A stretch of DNA of 64,000 bases from Tropicimonas sp. IMCC34043 (lineage in GTDB: Bacteria; Pseudomonadota; Alphaproteobacteria; Rhodobacterales; Rhodobacteraceae), in NCBI RefSeq assembly GCF_003390845.1, contig NZ_QMEK01000001.1, positions 930,001 to 994,000 on the forward strand. The letters are read 5' to 3'. A program made the position numbers and the translations under genes. Of this stretch, positions 56,849-64,000 are shown piece after piece. Position 1 is the stretch's first letter. Each line of letters opens with the position of its first letter. Below the pieces are notes generated by a model, which saw only the letters and a list, made by a program, of their open reading frames with translations, did not search any database and was not told where the DNA came from.

Positions 56849-57778
56849 TCAGGATGCCTGACCCCGTGCCAGCAGCAGGGGGCGAAGCGCTGCCTGTCCC
56901 AGCCGCGCGCGCAGCGACGGTGCGGATGGCGGCGCCGGCTGGCGCAGTGCCGAAAGCGGCAGCCGGCGGTCCAGCACGGCGCGATAGAACGGGAAAAGAC
57001 CGGGCCTCAGATAGACCGACCAGTGGCAGACCCAGGATTTGCGCGGCGCGATCCGGTGGCCATGGGCGGCGAGCGTGCGGCGCACCTCAGGCCGGTCGAT
57101 GTCGAGGCTGGTCCAGTTCGGCGCCGGGGCGGCGGCAAGACCGAGCGCCCTGTCGCCGATCCGGTGCGGCGCCACCAGCCAGCCGAGCGCGCGGTCATAA
57201 AGGCCGTTCTCGCCGGTCCGCACCGCGAGGATCTCGACCGTGCGGCCGGCGGGCGTGGCAAGCCAGGCCGCGGCAGGCGAACACATCTCGGCCGGTGCCA
57301 GCAACACGGCGCGACCCATCGCGCCGGCGGGCAGGTGCGGCAGGGCGGCAAGGGCGACACGGGCCCCGAAGGAATGCGCCAGCACATCGACCGGCCGGCC
57401 CGGACAGATCTGCCGGATCAGCGCGATCAGACGGGCCAGCGCCTGTCCGGTTTCGGCGGCCCGTCCATAGGCCTGCCAAAGCGTGCCGCGCGCCTCCCAT
57501 CCGAACGCGATGCAGAGCGGTTCGTCCGGCGCGTCATGGCCGATCCCCAGCGCGCGCGGCCAGGACAGGGTCTTCCAGTCGGACCGCACGGGATCGAGGG
57601 ACAGGATATGCGTGTGGGGGCTGGTCTTGGCCCGGGCGGGCGAGAACTTGTAGCCATGGATCAGCACCACCACCGGCGCCTCGGGACTGGTGGCGGCAAG
57701 CGCTGCCCGCAGCCCTGCATCGAGCTCTGCGAGGTTGGCAAGCTGGCCTGCGGTGGCATTGACCTTGAACAGTGGCAT
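56849..57778 (-). CDS. Alpha/beta hydrolase
   Basis: A 309-residue predicted serine hydrolase. The oxyanion strand is VVLIHGYKFSP (38-47), nucleophile Ser136 lies in LAHSFGARVAL (a G-x-S-x-G variant with Ala/His), and a plausible His is in AAHGHRIAP near the C-terminal third. It resembles DUF900-type or lipase-like proteins of unknown substrate. A 16-base dyad (57789-57804) lies just upstream of its start and could be an operator. No Shine-Dalgarno is visible. Confidence 0.82.
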   Translation of the reverse strand: MPLFKVNATAGQLANLAELDAGLRAALAATSPEAPVVVLIHGYKFSPARAKTSPHTHILSLDPVRSDWKTLSWPRALGIGHDAPDEPLCIAFGWEARGTLWQAYGRAAETGQALARLIALIRQICPGRPVDVLAHSFGARVALAALPHLPAGAMGRAVLLAPAEMCSPAAAWLATPAGRTVEILAVRTGENGLYDRALGWLVAPHRIGDRALGLAAAPAPNWTSLDIDRPEVRRTLAAHGHRIAPRKSWVCHWSVYLRPGLFPFYRAVLDRRLPLSALRQPAPPSAPSLRARLGQAALRPLLLARGQAS

Positions 57779-57788
57779 GACACGGGTT

Positions 57789-57804
57789 CCACAACATCTT
57801 GTGG
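57789..57804. promoter_or_regulatory. Dyad CCACAA-CATC-TTGTGG before the hydrolase gene
   Basis: Perfect six-base arms, ten bases upstream of the reverse-strand ATG at 57778. It could be an operator or a leader hairpin; the lack of a Shine-Dalgarno sequence between it and the ATG leaves either possible. Confidence 0.4.
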
Positions 57805-57899
57805 TAACAATACCGCGAGACTGCTTCAGTCCGGTGAAGCTGGTGTTACAGCATCGTGACGGCGGGGTAACGGATCGGCAATCGGTGGCCTTCGGTTGC

Positions 57900-57928
57900 T
57901 TGACGCCACCACCGTTCCGGGGCTACGG
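57900..57928 (+). promoter_or_regulatory. Candidate promoter of metZ
   Basis: TTGACG (57900-57905), a 17-base spacer and CTACGG (57923-57928). The -35 is excellent and the -10 weak, as often in these GC-rich bacteria. It predicts transcription starting at about 57934-57935, exactly where the riboswitch stem begins. Confidence 0.55.
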
Positions 57929-57934
57929 GGAGCC

Positions 57935-57990
57935 ACGTGGCGATTTGGGCACCGGCTTGCGGACCACGTTAAACAATCCGCTAAAGAGGT
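57935..57990 (+). promoter_or_regulatory. SAM-II riboswitch (metZ leader)
   Basis: An H-type pseudoknot with the SAM-II layout. P1 is ACGTGG (57935-57940) with CCACGT (57964-57969), followed by the conserved CGATTTG in loop 1. P2 is GCGGA (57959-57963) with TCCGC (57977-57981). The diagnostic conserved strand CGTTAAACAATCCGCTAAAGAGG covers 57967-57989. SAM-II senses S-adenosylmethionine and in alphaproteobacteria controls methionine synthesis genes, which fits the downstream metZ. Confidence 0.92.
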
Positions 57991-58004
57991 CAGAGACGTG
58001 GGAT

Positions 58005-58037
58005 ACCCCGCCGCTGGCTTGCGGTGGGGTTCTTTGT
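58005..58037 (+). terminator. Intrinsic terminator between SAM-II riboswitch and metZ
   Basis: ACCCCGCCGC (58005-58014) pairs with GCGGTGGGGT (58021-58030), one G-U pair, six-base loop TGGCTT. It is followed directly by TCTTTGTTT. It lies 15 bases after the aptamer and before the metZ ribosome site, pointing to control by transcription attenuation. Confidence 0.8.
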
Positions 58038-58051
58038 TTGGAGGTCCTCCG

Positions 58052-59230
58052 ATGGACGACTGGAAAGCGCGCACGAAACTCGTTCACTCCGGCACCCGCC
58101 GTAGCCAGTACGGCGAAGTGGCCGAAGCGATCTTCATGACCCAGGGCTTCGTCTATGACAGCGCCGAACAGGCCGAGGCGCGGTTTATCGAGGCGGGCCC
58201 CGACGAGTTCATCTATGCCCGCTATGGCAACCCGACGGTGCGGATGTTCGAGGACCGGATCGCAGCACTTGAAGGCGCCGAGGATGCCTTTGCCACGGCA
58301 AGCGGCATGGCGGCCGTGAACGGGGCGCTGACGGCACTGCTGAAGGCGGGCGATCATGTGGTCGCGGCGCGCGCGCTGTTCGGGTCGTGCCTGTATATCC
58401 TCGAGGACATTCTCGGCCGCTTCGGGGTCGAGGTCAGCTTCGTCGACGGCACCGATCTTGACGCCTGGGCCGCGGCAATCCGGCCCGACACCAAGGCGGT
58501 GTTCTGCGAGACCATTTCGAACCCGACGCTCGAGGTCATCGACCTGCCGGCGGTGGCCGAGATCGCCCACAAGGTCGGCGCCACAGTGATTGTCGACAAC
58601 GTCTTTGCCACGCCGGTCCTGTCGCGGGTGCTCGATCAGGGCGCCGATGTGGTGATCTATTCGGCGACCAAGCATATCGACGGGCAGGGCCGGGCGCTGG
58701 GAGGCGTGATCCTTGGCAGCAAGGCGTTCATCCGCAAGATCGTCGAGCCCTATCTCAAGCATACCGGCGGATCGATGAGCCCCTTTACCGCCTGGATCAT
58801 GCTCAAGGGGCTCGAAACCATGGACCTGCGGGTCAGGGCACAGGCCGCCACGGCGCAGGCCATGGCCGAGGCGCTGCAATGGGACGGCCGGCTCGATCGG
58901 GTGATTTATCCGGGGCTCGAAACCCATCCCCAGCACGCACTGGCGGGCCGTCTGCTCGAAAAGGGCGGCACGGTGCTGGCGCTCGACCTCAAGGGCGGGC
59001 AGGCGGCGGCGTTCCGGTTCCTGAACGCGCTGAAGATCGTGCTGATCTCGAACAACCTCGGCGACGCCAAGTCGATCATCACCCATCCCGCGACCACGAC
59101 CCATCAGCGGCTGTCCGATGCGCAGAAGGCCGAACTGGGGATCACGCCCGGTCTGGTGCGGCTGAGCCTTGGGATAGAGGATACGGACGACCTGATCGCC
59201 GACGTCAAGCAGGCGCTCGACGCGGTCTGA
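58052..59230 (+). CDS. metZ: O-succinylhomoserine sulfhydrylase
   Basis: PLP enzyme making homocysteine from O-succinylhomoserine and sulfide; 392 residues. Lys207 (YSATKHIDGQGR) binds PLP, and IYARYGNPTVRMFEDRIA and NPTLEVIDL are Cys/Met-metabolism PLP-family hallmarks. The IDGQGR continuation matches MetZ rather than MetB/MetC. GGAGG (58040-58044) is the ribosome site and sits in a small inverted repeat GGAGG-T-CCTCC. Expression is predicted to fall when SAM binds the SAM-II leader. Confidence 0.95.
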   Translation: MDDWKARTKLVHSGTRRSQYGEVAEAIFMTQGFVYDSAEQAEARFIEAGPDEFIYARYGNPTVRMFEDRIAALEGAEDAFATASGMAAVNGALTALLKAGDHVVAARALFGSCLYILEDILGRFGVEVSFVDGTDLDAWAAAIRPDTKAVFCETISNPTLEVIDLPAVAEIAHKVGATVIVDNVFATPVLSRVLDQGADVVIYSATKHIDGQGRALGGVILGSKAFIRKIVEPYLKHTGGSMSPFTAWIMLKGLETMDLRVRAQAATAQAMAEALQWDGRLDRVIYPGLETHPQHALAGRLLEKGGTVLALDLKGGQAAAFRFLNALKIVLISNNLGDAKSIITHPATTTHQRLSDAQKAELGITPGLVRLSLGIEDTDDLIADVKQALDAV

Positions 59231-59338
59231 GCGGATGCCTGTCGTGACCGGCCGGGTGCTGATGTGGGGGCTCTGGGGCGGGGTGCCTGATCTTTGGCGG
59301 CAGCTTGCGACAACAGTCGCGGCGTCAAGGAGGATGCG

Positions 59339-60076
59339 ATGACGAAACCCTTCCTTATCCTGCAGTTGCGCCCCGAACCTGAGGCATCGGACAACGAGTT
59401 CGAGGCGATTCTGGACAAGGGCGGGCTGCGCGACGATCAGACTCGCAGGCTGCGGCTCGAACGCGAGGCGATCCCGGACGATCTGGACCTGACGGACTAT
59501 GCCGGGGTGATCGTCGGCGGGGGGCCGGGCTGCGTCTCGGACCCTGACGAGGGCAAACCTGCGGTCGAGAAGCGGATCGAGGCCGGGATCCTCGGCCTGA
59601 TGCCGCAGATCACCGCGCAGGACATTCCGTTCCTCGGCTGCTGCTATGGCATCGGGATCCTTGCGCATCATCTCGGCGCCGAAGTTTCCAAGGCGCGATA
59701 TGGCGAGCCGGTAGGCGCCGTGGCCTGCAATGTGACAGCGGCCGGCCGATCCGATCCGATCCTTGCCGGTCTGCCCGACCGGTTCGAGGCGCTCGTGGGC
59801 CACAAGGAGGCGGTGCAGGCGCTGCCGCGCGGTTGTGTGCAGATCCTCGGTTCAGAGCCATGCCCGTTCCAGATGATCCGCCACGGCCAGAACGTCTATG
59901 CCACCCAGTTCCACCCCGAAGCCGACGGACCGGTGTTTGCGCTGAGGATCGAGATCTATAAGCACAAGGGCTATTTCCACCCCGACGAGGCCGCGGCGCT
60001 GACAGCCGCCGTGCTGGCCAGCGACACCTCCCACGCGCCACGGATCCTGCGGAACTTCGTGGCGCGGTATGGCTGA
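59339..60076 (+). CDS. Class I glutamine amidotransferase domain protein (GuaA-like)
   Basis: A 245-residue stand-alone GATase. Nucleophile Cys102 (FLGCCYGIGIL), His192 and Glu194 (TQFHPEAD) form the triad, and VIVGGGPGC is the typical early loop. Such stand-alone proteins can hydrolyse gamma-glutamyl compounds or supply ammonia to a partner; none is adjacent. A perfect AAGGAGG lies five bases before the ATG at 59339. Confidence 0.9.
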   Translation: MTKPFLILQLRPEPEASDNEFEAILDKGGLRDDQTRRLRLEREAIPDDLDLTDYAGVIVGGGPGCVSDPDEGKPAVEKRIEAGILGLMPQITAQDIPFLGCCYGIGILAHHLGAEVSKARYGEPVGAVACNVTAAGRSDPILAGLPDRFEALVGHKEAVQALPRGCVQILGSEPCPFQMIRHGQNVYATQFHPEADGPVFALRIEIYKHKGYFHPDEAAALTAAVLASDTSHAPRILRNFVARYG

Positions 60077-60329
60077 GGGCGGAAGGGCCATCGCCCCTGT
60101 GTCACGCGAATGGCCGGACGGACGAGGGCAGGGACCATGGGCAGGGCGGCCGGGTATCTCCCCGGGGCGCGCAGGCATCCAAGGCAATTTCCCCGACGTC
60201 CTGCGCGCACCGTGCCCCCAGACTGATCCGATCCGTGCCAACGCCCGTATAAAAGTCTATCTGACACTGGACAAATCGGCCCCCAGTCCCGACTTTGGTC
60301 GGGCGCCAGGCTGACTGACGAGGTTTGCA

Positions 60330-61433
60330 ATGAATCTGCACCTGACCGACATGTTCCGGGATCCGACCCGGGAGGAGGCGCGCCAGGCGCTGGAGTTGCT
60401 GCGCAGCTGGGCTGCGGCCGCAAGCGACGTCGAGATCACCGATCTCGACCCGGCCGTGGCCGGACTTGTCGCGCAGGGCAGCGGCAATCTCTATCCGGCG
60501 CTCAGCCGCGCCTATCCCGAGGCATTCGATGCCGACGACGACTATCGTGCGACCATGCCCGATCTGCAGAATGGCCCCGAGAGCCTGATCCGTGGCGACA
60601 AGCGGCGCATCGAGCATGTCGGGATCTCGAACTTTCGCCTGCCGATCCGCTATCGCCGTCGCGATGGCGGCGAGTGGACGCTCGAGACTTCGGTCACAGG
60701 CACGGTCAGCCTCGAGGCCGGGCGCAAGGGTATCAACATGTCGCGCATCATGCGCAGCTTCTATCGCTCGGCAGAAGATACCTTCAGCTTCGAGGTGATC
60801 GAGCGGGCGCTCGAGGACTACAAGCGCGACCTCGACAGTTTCGACGCCCGGATCCTGATGCGGGTCTCGTTCCCGATGAAGGTCGGTTCGCTGCGCTCGG
60901 GGCTCGAGGGCTATCAGTACTACGACATCGCGCTGGAAATGGTGGACCGGGACGGCGTTCGGCTGAAAATCCTGCATCTCGATTATGTCTATTCCTCGAC
61001 CTGCCCCTGTTCGCTGGAACTGTCGGAACACGCGCGCCAGCAGCGCGGCCAGTTGGCCACGCCGCATTCCCAGCGCTCGGTCGCGCGGATCTCGGCTGTG
61101 ATTGCGCCTGATGCGGGGTGCCTGTGGTTCGAGGACCTGATCGAACTCTGCCGCCGCGCGGTGCCGACCGAAACCCAGGTCATGGTCAAACGCGAGGACG
61201 AACAGGCCTTTGCCGAGCTGAACGCCGCCAATCCGATCTTTGTCGAGGATGCGGCCCGGTTGTTCGCGGCAGAACTGCAGGCCGATCCGCGGATCGGCGA
61301 TTTCCGCGTGGTTGCCAGCCATCAGGAAAGCCTGCACAGCCATGACGCGATCGGGCTTCTGGTCGAGGGAACGACGTTCGACGCGCAAAGCCTCGATCCG
61401 CGGCTGTTCCAGACCCTTTCCCACGTCGGCTGA
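60330..61433 (+). CDS. folE2: GTP cyclohydrolase IB (FolE2)
   Basis: Zinc-independent enzyme opening the folate / queuosine pathway by converting GTP to dihydroneopterin triphosphate; 367 residues. The catalytic Cys lies in VYSSTCPCSLELSEH (Cys225/Cys227), followed by TPHSQRSVARI, and the C-terminal HNHDAIG-like HSHDAIG is present. In many bacteria FolE2 replaces FolE1 when zinc is scarce, under Zur control; no Zur box is evident upstream. The 253-base gap before it has no supported gene. Confidence 0.95.
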   Translation: MNLHLTDMFRDPTREEARQALELLRSWAAAASDVEITDLDPAVAGLVAQGSGNLYPALSRAYPEAFDADDDYRATMPDLQNGPESLIRGDKRRIEHVGISNFRLPIRYRRRDGGEWTLETSVTGTVSLEAGRKGINMSRIMRSFYRSAEDTFSFEVIERALEDYKRDLDSFDARILMRVSFPMKVGSLRSGLEGYQYYDIALEMVDRDGVRLKILHLDYVYSSTCPCSLELSEHARQQRGQLATPHSQRSVARISAVIAPDAGCLWFEDLIELCRRAVPTETQVMVKREDEQAFAELNAANPIFVEDAARLFAAELQADPRIGDFRVVASHQESLHSHDAIGLLVEGTTFDAQSLDPRLFQTLSHVG

Positions 61434-61483
61434 CGCCGCGGGTCCGCTTGACAGCCGGCGCGCCGACCGCCAACGCTGCGCGC

Positions 61484-62932
61484 ATGATCGACTTGCGTCC
61501 GGTGGGATACGTCGTGGGCCTTCTGGTCGCCACGCTTGGGGTGGTTATGCTGGTGCCGCTGGCGGTGGATCTGTATTCCGGCAACGGCCACTGGACGGTG
61601 TTCTTCGAATCCTCCGTCATCACCATCATGTGCGGCACGATCATGGCAATCGCCTGCCGCAATGTGGTCAGCGCGGGGCTGACGATCCAGCAGACCTTCT
61701 TTGTCGCCACCAGCGTCTGGGCGGCGCTGCCGCTGTTCGGGGCGCTGCCCTTCATCTTCGGCGCGACCGAGGCAAGCTTTACCGATGCCTATTTCGAGGC
61801 GATGTCGGGCGTGACAACGACCGGCGCGACCGTGTTCGTGGACCTCGAGTCGCTGCCGAAAGGGCTGTTGCTGTGGCGTGCGCTGCTGCAGTGGCTGGGC
61901 GGTATCGGGATCATCGTCGTCGCGATGGTGTTTCTGCCAGAGCTTCGGGTCGGCGGCATGCAGATCTTTCGCACCGAGGCCTTCGAGACCATGGGCAAGA
62001 TCCTGCCGCGTGCGGCCGAGATCGCGGGGCGCATTACCTGGATCTATATCGGGCTGACGATCTTTGCGACCGTCGGCTATGTGGCGCTGGGGATGGACAC
62101 CTACAACGCCTTCTATCACGCGATGACGTCGATCTCGACGGGGGGGTTTTCGTCCACCGATGCCTCGTTCGGGCCCTATCAGGGCGCGCCCGAATACTTT
62201 GCCACGCTGATCATGATCCTTGCCAGCATCCCGTTCGTGCGCTTCATCCAGCTGCTGGCCGGGCAGGCGCAGCCGCTCTGGCGCGATACCCAGATCCGGA
62301 CCTATCTGGGGTTCATCTTCACGGTGGCGCTGGTGCTGGCGCTGTTTCAGGTCGCCTTTGACGAACGCGGGTTCGAGGAGAGCTTTCGCGAGGCGCTGTT
62401 CAACTCGGTCTCGATCATCTCGGGCACAGGCTATGCCAGCGTCGACTATCAGCTTTGGGGTCCGTTCCCGATGATCCTGATTTTCTTTGCCGGGCTCGTC
62501 GGCGGCTGCGCGGGCTCGACTGCCTGTTCGGTCAAGATCTTTCGCTATCAGATCCTGTTCGGCGCGATCATGACCCAGATCCGCGCGCTGCATTCGCCGC
62601 GCGGGGTGTTCCCGCTGCGCTATGACGGGCGGCGGGTCGGCGAGGATGTGGTCAGTTCGGTCATGTCGTTCTTCCTGTTGTTCACGGTCTCGCTCGGGAT
62701 CCTGTCGGTCCTGCTGGCCATGACCGGGCTCGATTTCACCACCTCGATCTCGGGGGCGGCGACGGCGCTGGCGAACATCGGTCCGGGGCTTGGCGACGTG
62801 ATCGGACCCTCGGGGAATTTCGGGCCGCTGAATTCGACCGCAAAATGGCTGCTGTCGGCGGCGATGCTGATTGGACGGCTCGAGGTGCTGACGGTCTACG
62901 CAATCTTCACCGTCGCCTTCTGGCGCGGCTGA
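61484..62932 (+). CDS. trkH: TrkH family potassium uptake protein
   Basis: K+ channel-like subunit of the Trk system; 482 residues. Four pore-loop repeats with filter glycines are visible: GVTTTGATV, SISTGGFSS, ISGTGYASV and ANIGPGLGD. The MIDLRPVGYVVG start is typical; the frame can be extended to a TTG at 61448 but the ATG at 61484 fits the family. The NAD-binding TrkA partner is not in the window. It fits the osmotic theme with the adjacent betaine-binding gene. Confidence 0.96.
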   Translation: MIDLRPVGYVVGLLVATLGVVMLVPLAVDLYSGNGHWTVFFESSVITIMCGTIMAIACRNVVSAGLTIQQTFFVATSVWAALPLFGALPFIFGATEASFTDAYFEAMSGVTTTGATVFVDLESLPKGLLLWRALLQWLGGIGIIVVAMVFLPELRVGGMQIFRTEAFETMGKILPRAAEIAGRITWIYIGLTIFATVGYVALGMDTYNAFYHAMTSISTGGFSSTDASFGPYQGAPEYFATLIMILASIPFVRFIQLLAGQAQPLWRDTQIRTYLGFIFTVALVLALFQVAFDERGFEESFREALFNSVSIISGTGYASVDYQLWGPFPMILIFFAGLVGGCAGSTACSVKIFRYQILFGAIMTQIRALHSPRGVFPLRYDGRRVGEDVVSSVMSFFLLFTVSLGILSVLLAMTGLDFTTSISGAATALANIGPGLGDVIGPSGNFGPLNSTAKWLLSAAMLIGRLEVLTVYAIFTVAFWRG

Positions 62933-63265
62933 GGTGCCACCGGAGTTCAGCCCGCTATCCTGCTGCCATTGAAGCAGTTTTTGCCAACTCCCGGCTTCTT
63001 GGATCGGGTGCGTCCGCCATGCGGTAAAGGGCCATCGCGCCCTTGCCATACGGCGTCGAACGCTGCGGCAAGTCCGATGCGCGGGACGGGTTCGAGCGAA
63101 AAAATCTCCACCTCTCAACCCGGTCGAGTCGAGGAAACGCGACGTATCCTGTCGTATTTCGGCAATGTCGGGTTGGAATCTCGGACATAGTCGAATAAAG
63201 ACATGTCATGTGATCTTGATGAATGCTGCGACAGACCGTTCAAGTGCTGGTGAGACCGGCGCTGC

Positions 63266-63285
63266 GGATCTCTGCAGATCCTTTT
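63266..63285 (+). terminator. Terminator-like hairpin GGATCT-CTGC-AGATCC-TTTT
   Basis: A perfect 6-bp stem (63266-63271 with 63276-63281), four-base loop and four T. It lies about 330 bases after trkH and 150 before the betaine-binding gene, so it may end trkH transcription or act as an attenuator in the next leader. Confidence 0.55.
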
Positions 63286-63372
63286 ATCGTTCGGGTTGAA
63301 ACCGATCCGGACATGACCGCTGCGGCCACCATCGCAGATCATTCACAAATGACGCATCCGTCCCGGCGGCCC

Positions 63373-63390
63373 TGACAGCGAACGCTGTCA
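63373..63390. promoter_or_regulatory. 18-bp dyad TGACAGCG-AA-CGCTGTCA
   Basis: Perfect eight-base arms around AA, ending 44 bases before the ATG of the betaine-binding gene. Length and position are those of an operator for a dimeric repressor (LacI-, TetR/BetI- or GntR-like). No regulator is visible in the window. Confidence 0.6.
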
Positions 63391-63434
63391 CGAGGGCACG
63401 TGGGGGCATCCAAAAAATGCCAAAGGAGCATCCT

Positions 63435-64000
63435 ATGAACCGCAAGACACTGTTTTGTGCCTCGGTCCTCACACTGGGCCTTCCGCTCGCCGCACATGCC
63501 GATTGCGGCGAGGTGTCGATCGCCGAAATGAACTGGGCCTCGTCCGAGGTCGTGACCAATGTCGAAAAATTCCTGATGGAACAGGGGTATGGCTGCGAGG
63601 TTTCGGTCGTGCCCTCTGATACCGTTCCCGCGATCACCTCGATTGCCGAAAACAACGAACCCGATACCGTGTCCGAACTCTGGGTCAATTCCGCCGGCGA
63701 CGCCTATGCCAAGCTCAAGGCGGGCGGCAAGGTTGAGGAACTTGGCAGTGTGCTCGATCCGGGTGGGGTCGAGGGCTGGTGGATCCCGTCCTACCTGGCC
63801 GAAGCGCATCCTGAACTGAAGACGATCGAGGGCGTTCTGGCCAATCCCGAGCTGGTTGGCGGTGTCTTCAACAATTGCCCCGACGGCTGGGGCTGCCGCA
63901 TCGTCAATGACAACCTGATCCCGGCCTTCGACCTGCAGGGTCACGGCATCGAGGTCTTCAGCCACGGGTCGGGCGAGACTCTGGCGACCTCGATGGCCTC
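63435..64000 (+). CDS. Glycine betaine/proline-type ABC transporter substrate-binding protein, N-terminal part
   Basis: 188 codons before the window ends, no stop. It has an N-terminal signal peptide (1-22, MNRKTLFCASVLTLGLPLAA) and a mature start GEVSIAEMNWASSEVVTNV typical of ProX/OpuAC-type periplasmic receptors. WWIPSYLAEAHPEL, with the Trp pair that cages quaternary amines in this family, and CPDGWGCRIVNDNL follow. AAAGGAGC lies before the ATG. The permease and ATPase are expected to follow. The ligand may be glycine betaine, choline or a related osmolyte. Confidence 0.93.
   Translation, partial: MNRKTLFCASVLTLGLPLAAHADCGEVSIAEMNWASSEVVTNVEKFLMEQGYGCEVSVVPSDTVPAITSIAENNEPDTVSELWVNSAGDAYAKLKAGGKVEELGSVLDPGGVEGWWIPSYLAEAHPELKTIEGVLANPELVGGVFNNCPDGWGCRIVNDNLIPAFDLQGHGIEVFSHGSGETLATSMA

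Larger units (their letters stand above)
62933..63434. other. 502-base gap upstream of the betaine-binding gene
   Basis: No supported gene. Reverse-strand and forward frames over 62955-63209 look like chance or decayed coding. The proximal half holds a terminator-like hairpin (63266-63285) and an 18-bp dyad (63373-63390), so at least 170 bases are probably regulatory DNA of the downstream transport gene. Confidence 0.45.

Noticed and set aside
60077-60329. Zur operator upstream of folE2
   Set aside because: FolE2 is often Zur-controlled, but no long AT-rich dyad of the GTTATA-type is present in this gap.
62955-63209. Reverse-strand 84-codon frame and overlapping forward frame downstream of trkH
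   Set aside because: Neither shows a domain or ribosome site. They may be decayed coding sequence but there is not enough to support a gene.

Overview
The window is high-GC (roughly two thirds G+C by eye) alphaproteobacterial DNA, and the gene content points to the Rhodobacteraceae (Rhodovulum / Rhodobacter / marine relatives). The signs are the argS - SPOR protein - nagZ - scpA - scpB block, a VPLPA-CTERM protein, a SAM-II riboswitch on metZ, a class II (B12-dependent) ribonucleotide reductase, and an acetate-uptake cluster with a DUF4212/SSS symporter. A sodium-type N-ATPase, an NhaP-like antiporter, TrkH and a betaine-binding protein suggest a salt-exposed (marine or saline) life style. 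This is an inference from gene content only. No insertion sequence, integrase, phage gene or CRISPR array was seen.

Layout. 1-5.4 kb: end of a DUF192 protein, tRNA-Pro(TGG), nrdJ behind an NrdR-box-like site and a folded leader, and a Dabb protein. 5.5-9.9 kb: xthA, then a membrane protein overlapping a secreted HEVGH metallopeptidase, then a CPA1-type antiporter. 9.9-15.2 kb: argS, SPOR, nagZ, scpA, scpB (overlapping genes; peptidoglycan and chromosome maintenance). 15.2-28.9 kb: a looser accessory stretch (MarR regulator + M20 amidohydrolase, a glycosyltransferase-like protein, a Crp/Fnr regulator beside an aldehyde dehydrogenase remnant, a spermidine-synthase-like protein, a DMT exporter). 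It ends in a complete reverse-strand N-ATPase operon atpDCQRBEFAG and a DUF883 protein. 28.9-35.7 kb: moaA, a lipoprotein, ychF, a VOC protein, trpA, a VPLPA-CTERM protein and lldD.

36.0-46.0 kb is an acetate module: acs, a zinc-LID adenylate kinase, DUF4212 small subunit, sodium/acetate-type symporter, a cNMP/CBS/DUF294 protein, a small membrane protein, a lone receiver domain and a membrane sensor. The sensor's kinase half looks dead (Asp where the phospho-acceptor His should be), and its C-terminus is a complete DEDDh 3'-5' exonuclease. Acs makes AMP, so an adenylate kinase next to it makes metabolic sense. The receiver + pseudokinase-exonuclease pair is the most unusual element of the window.

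46-64 kb: a serine beta-lactamase-like hydrolase, purD, a 63-residue protein, xseA, a secreted protein, ftsY, an MgtC-like protein, a second DMT transporter, yciB, a phosphoesterase/diacylglycerol-kinase pair and an alpha/beta hydrolase. These are followed by metZ under a SAM-II riboswitch with an intrinsic terminator, a class I glutamine amidotransferase, folE2 and trkH. The window ends in a glycine-betaine-type binding protein whose upstream region carries an 18-bp dyad and a terminator-like hairpin.
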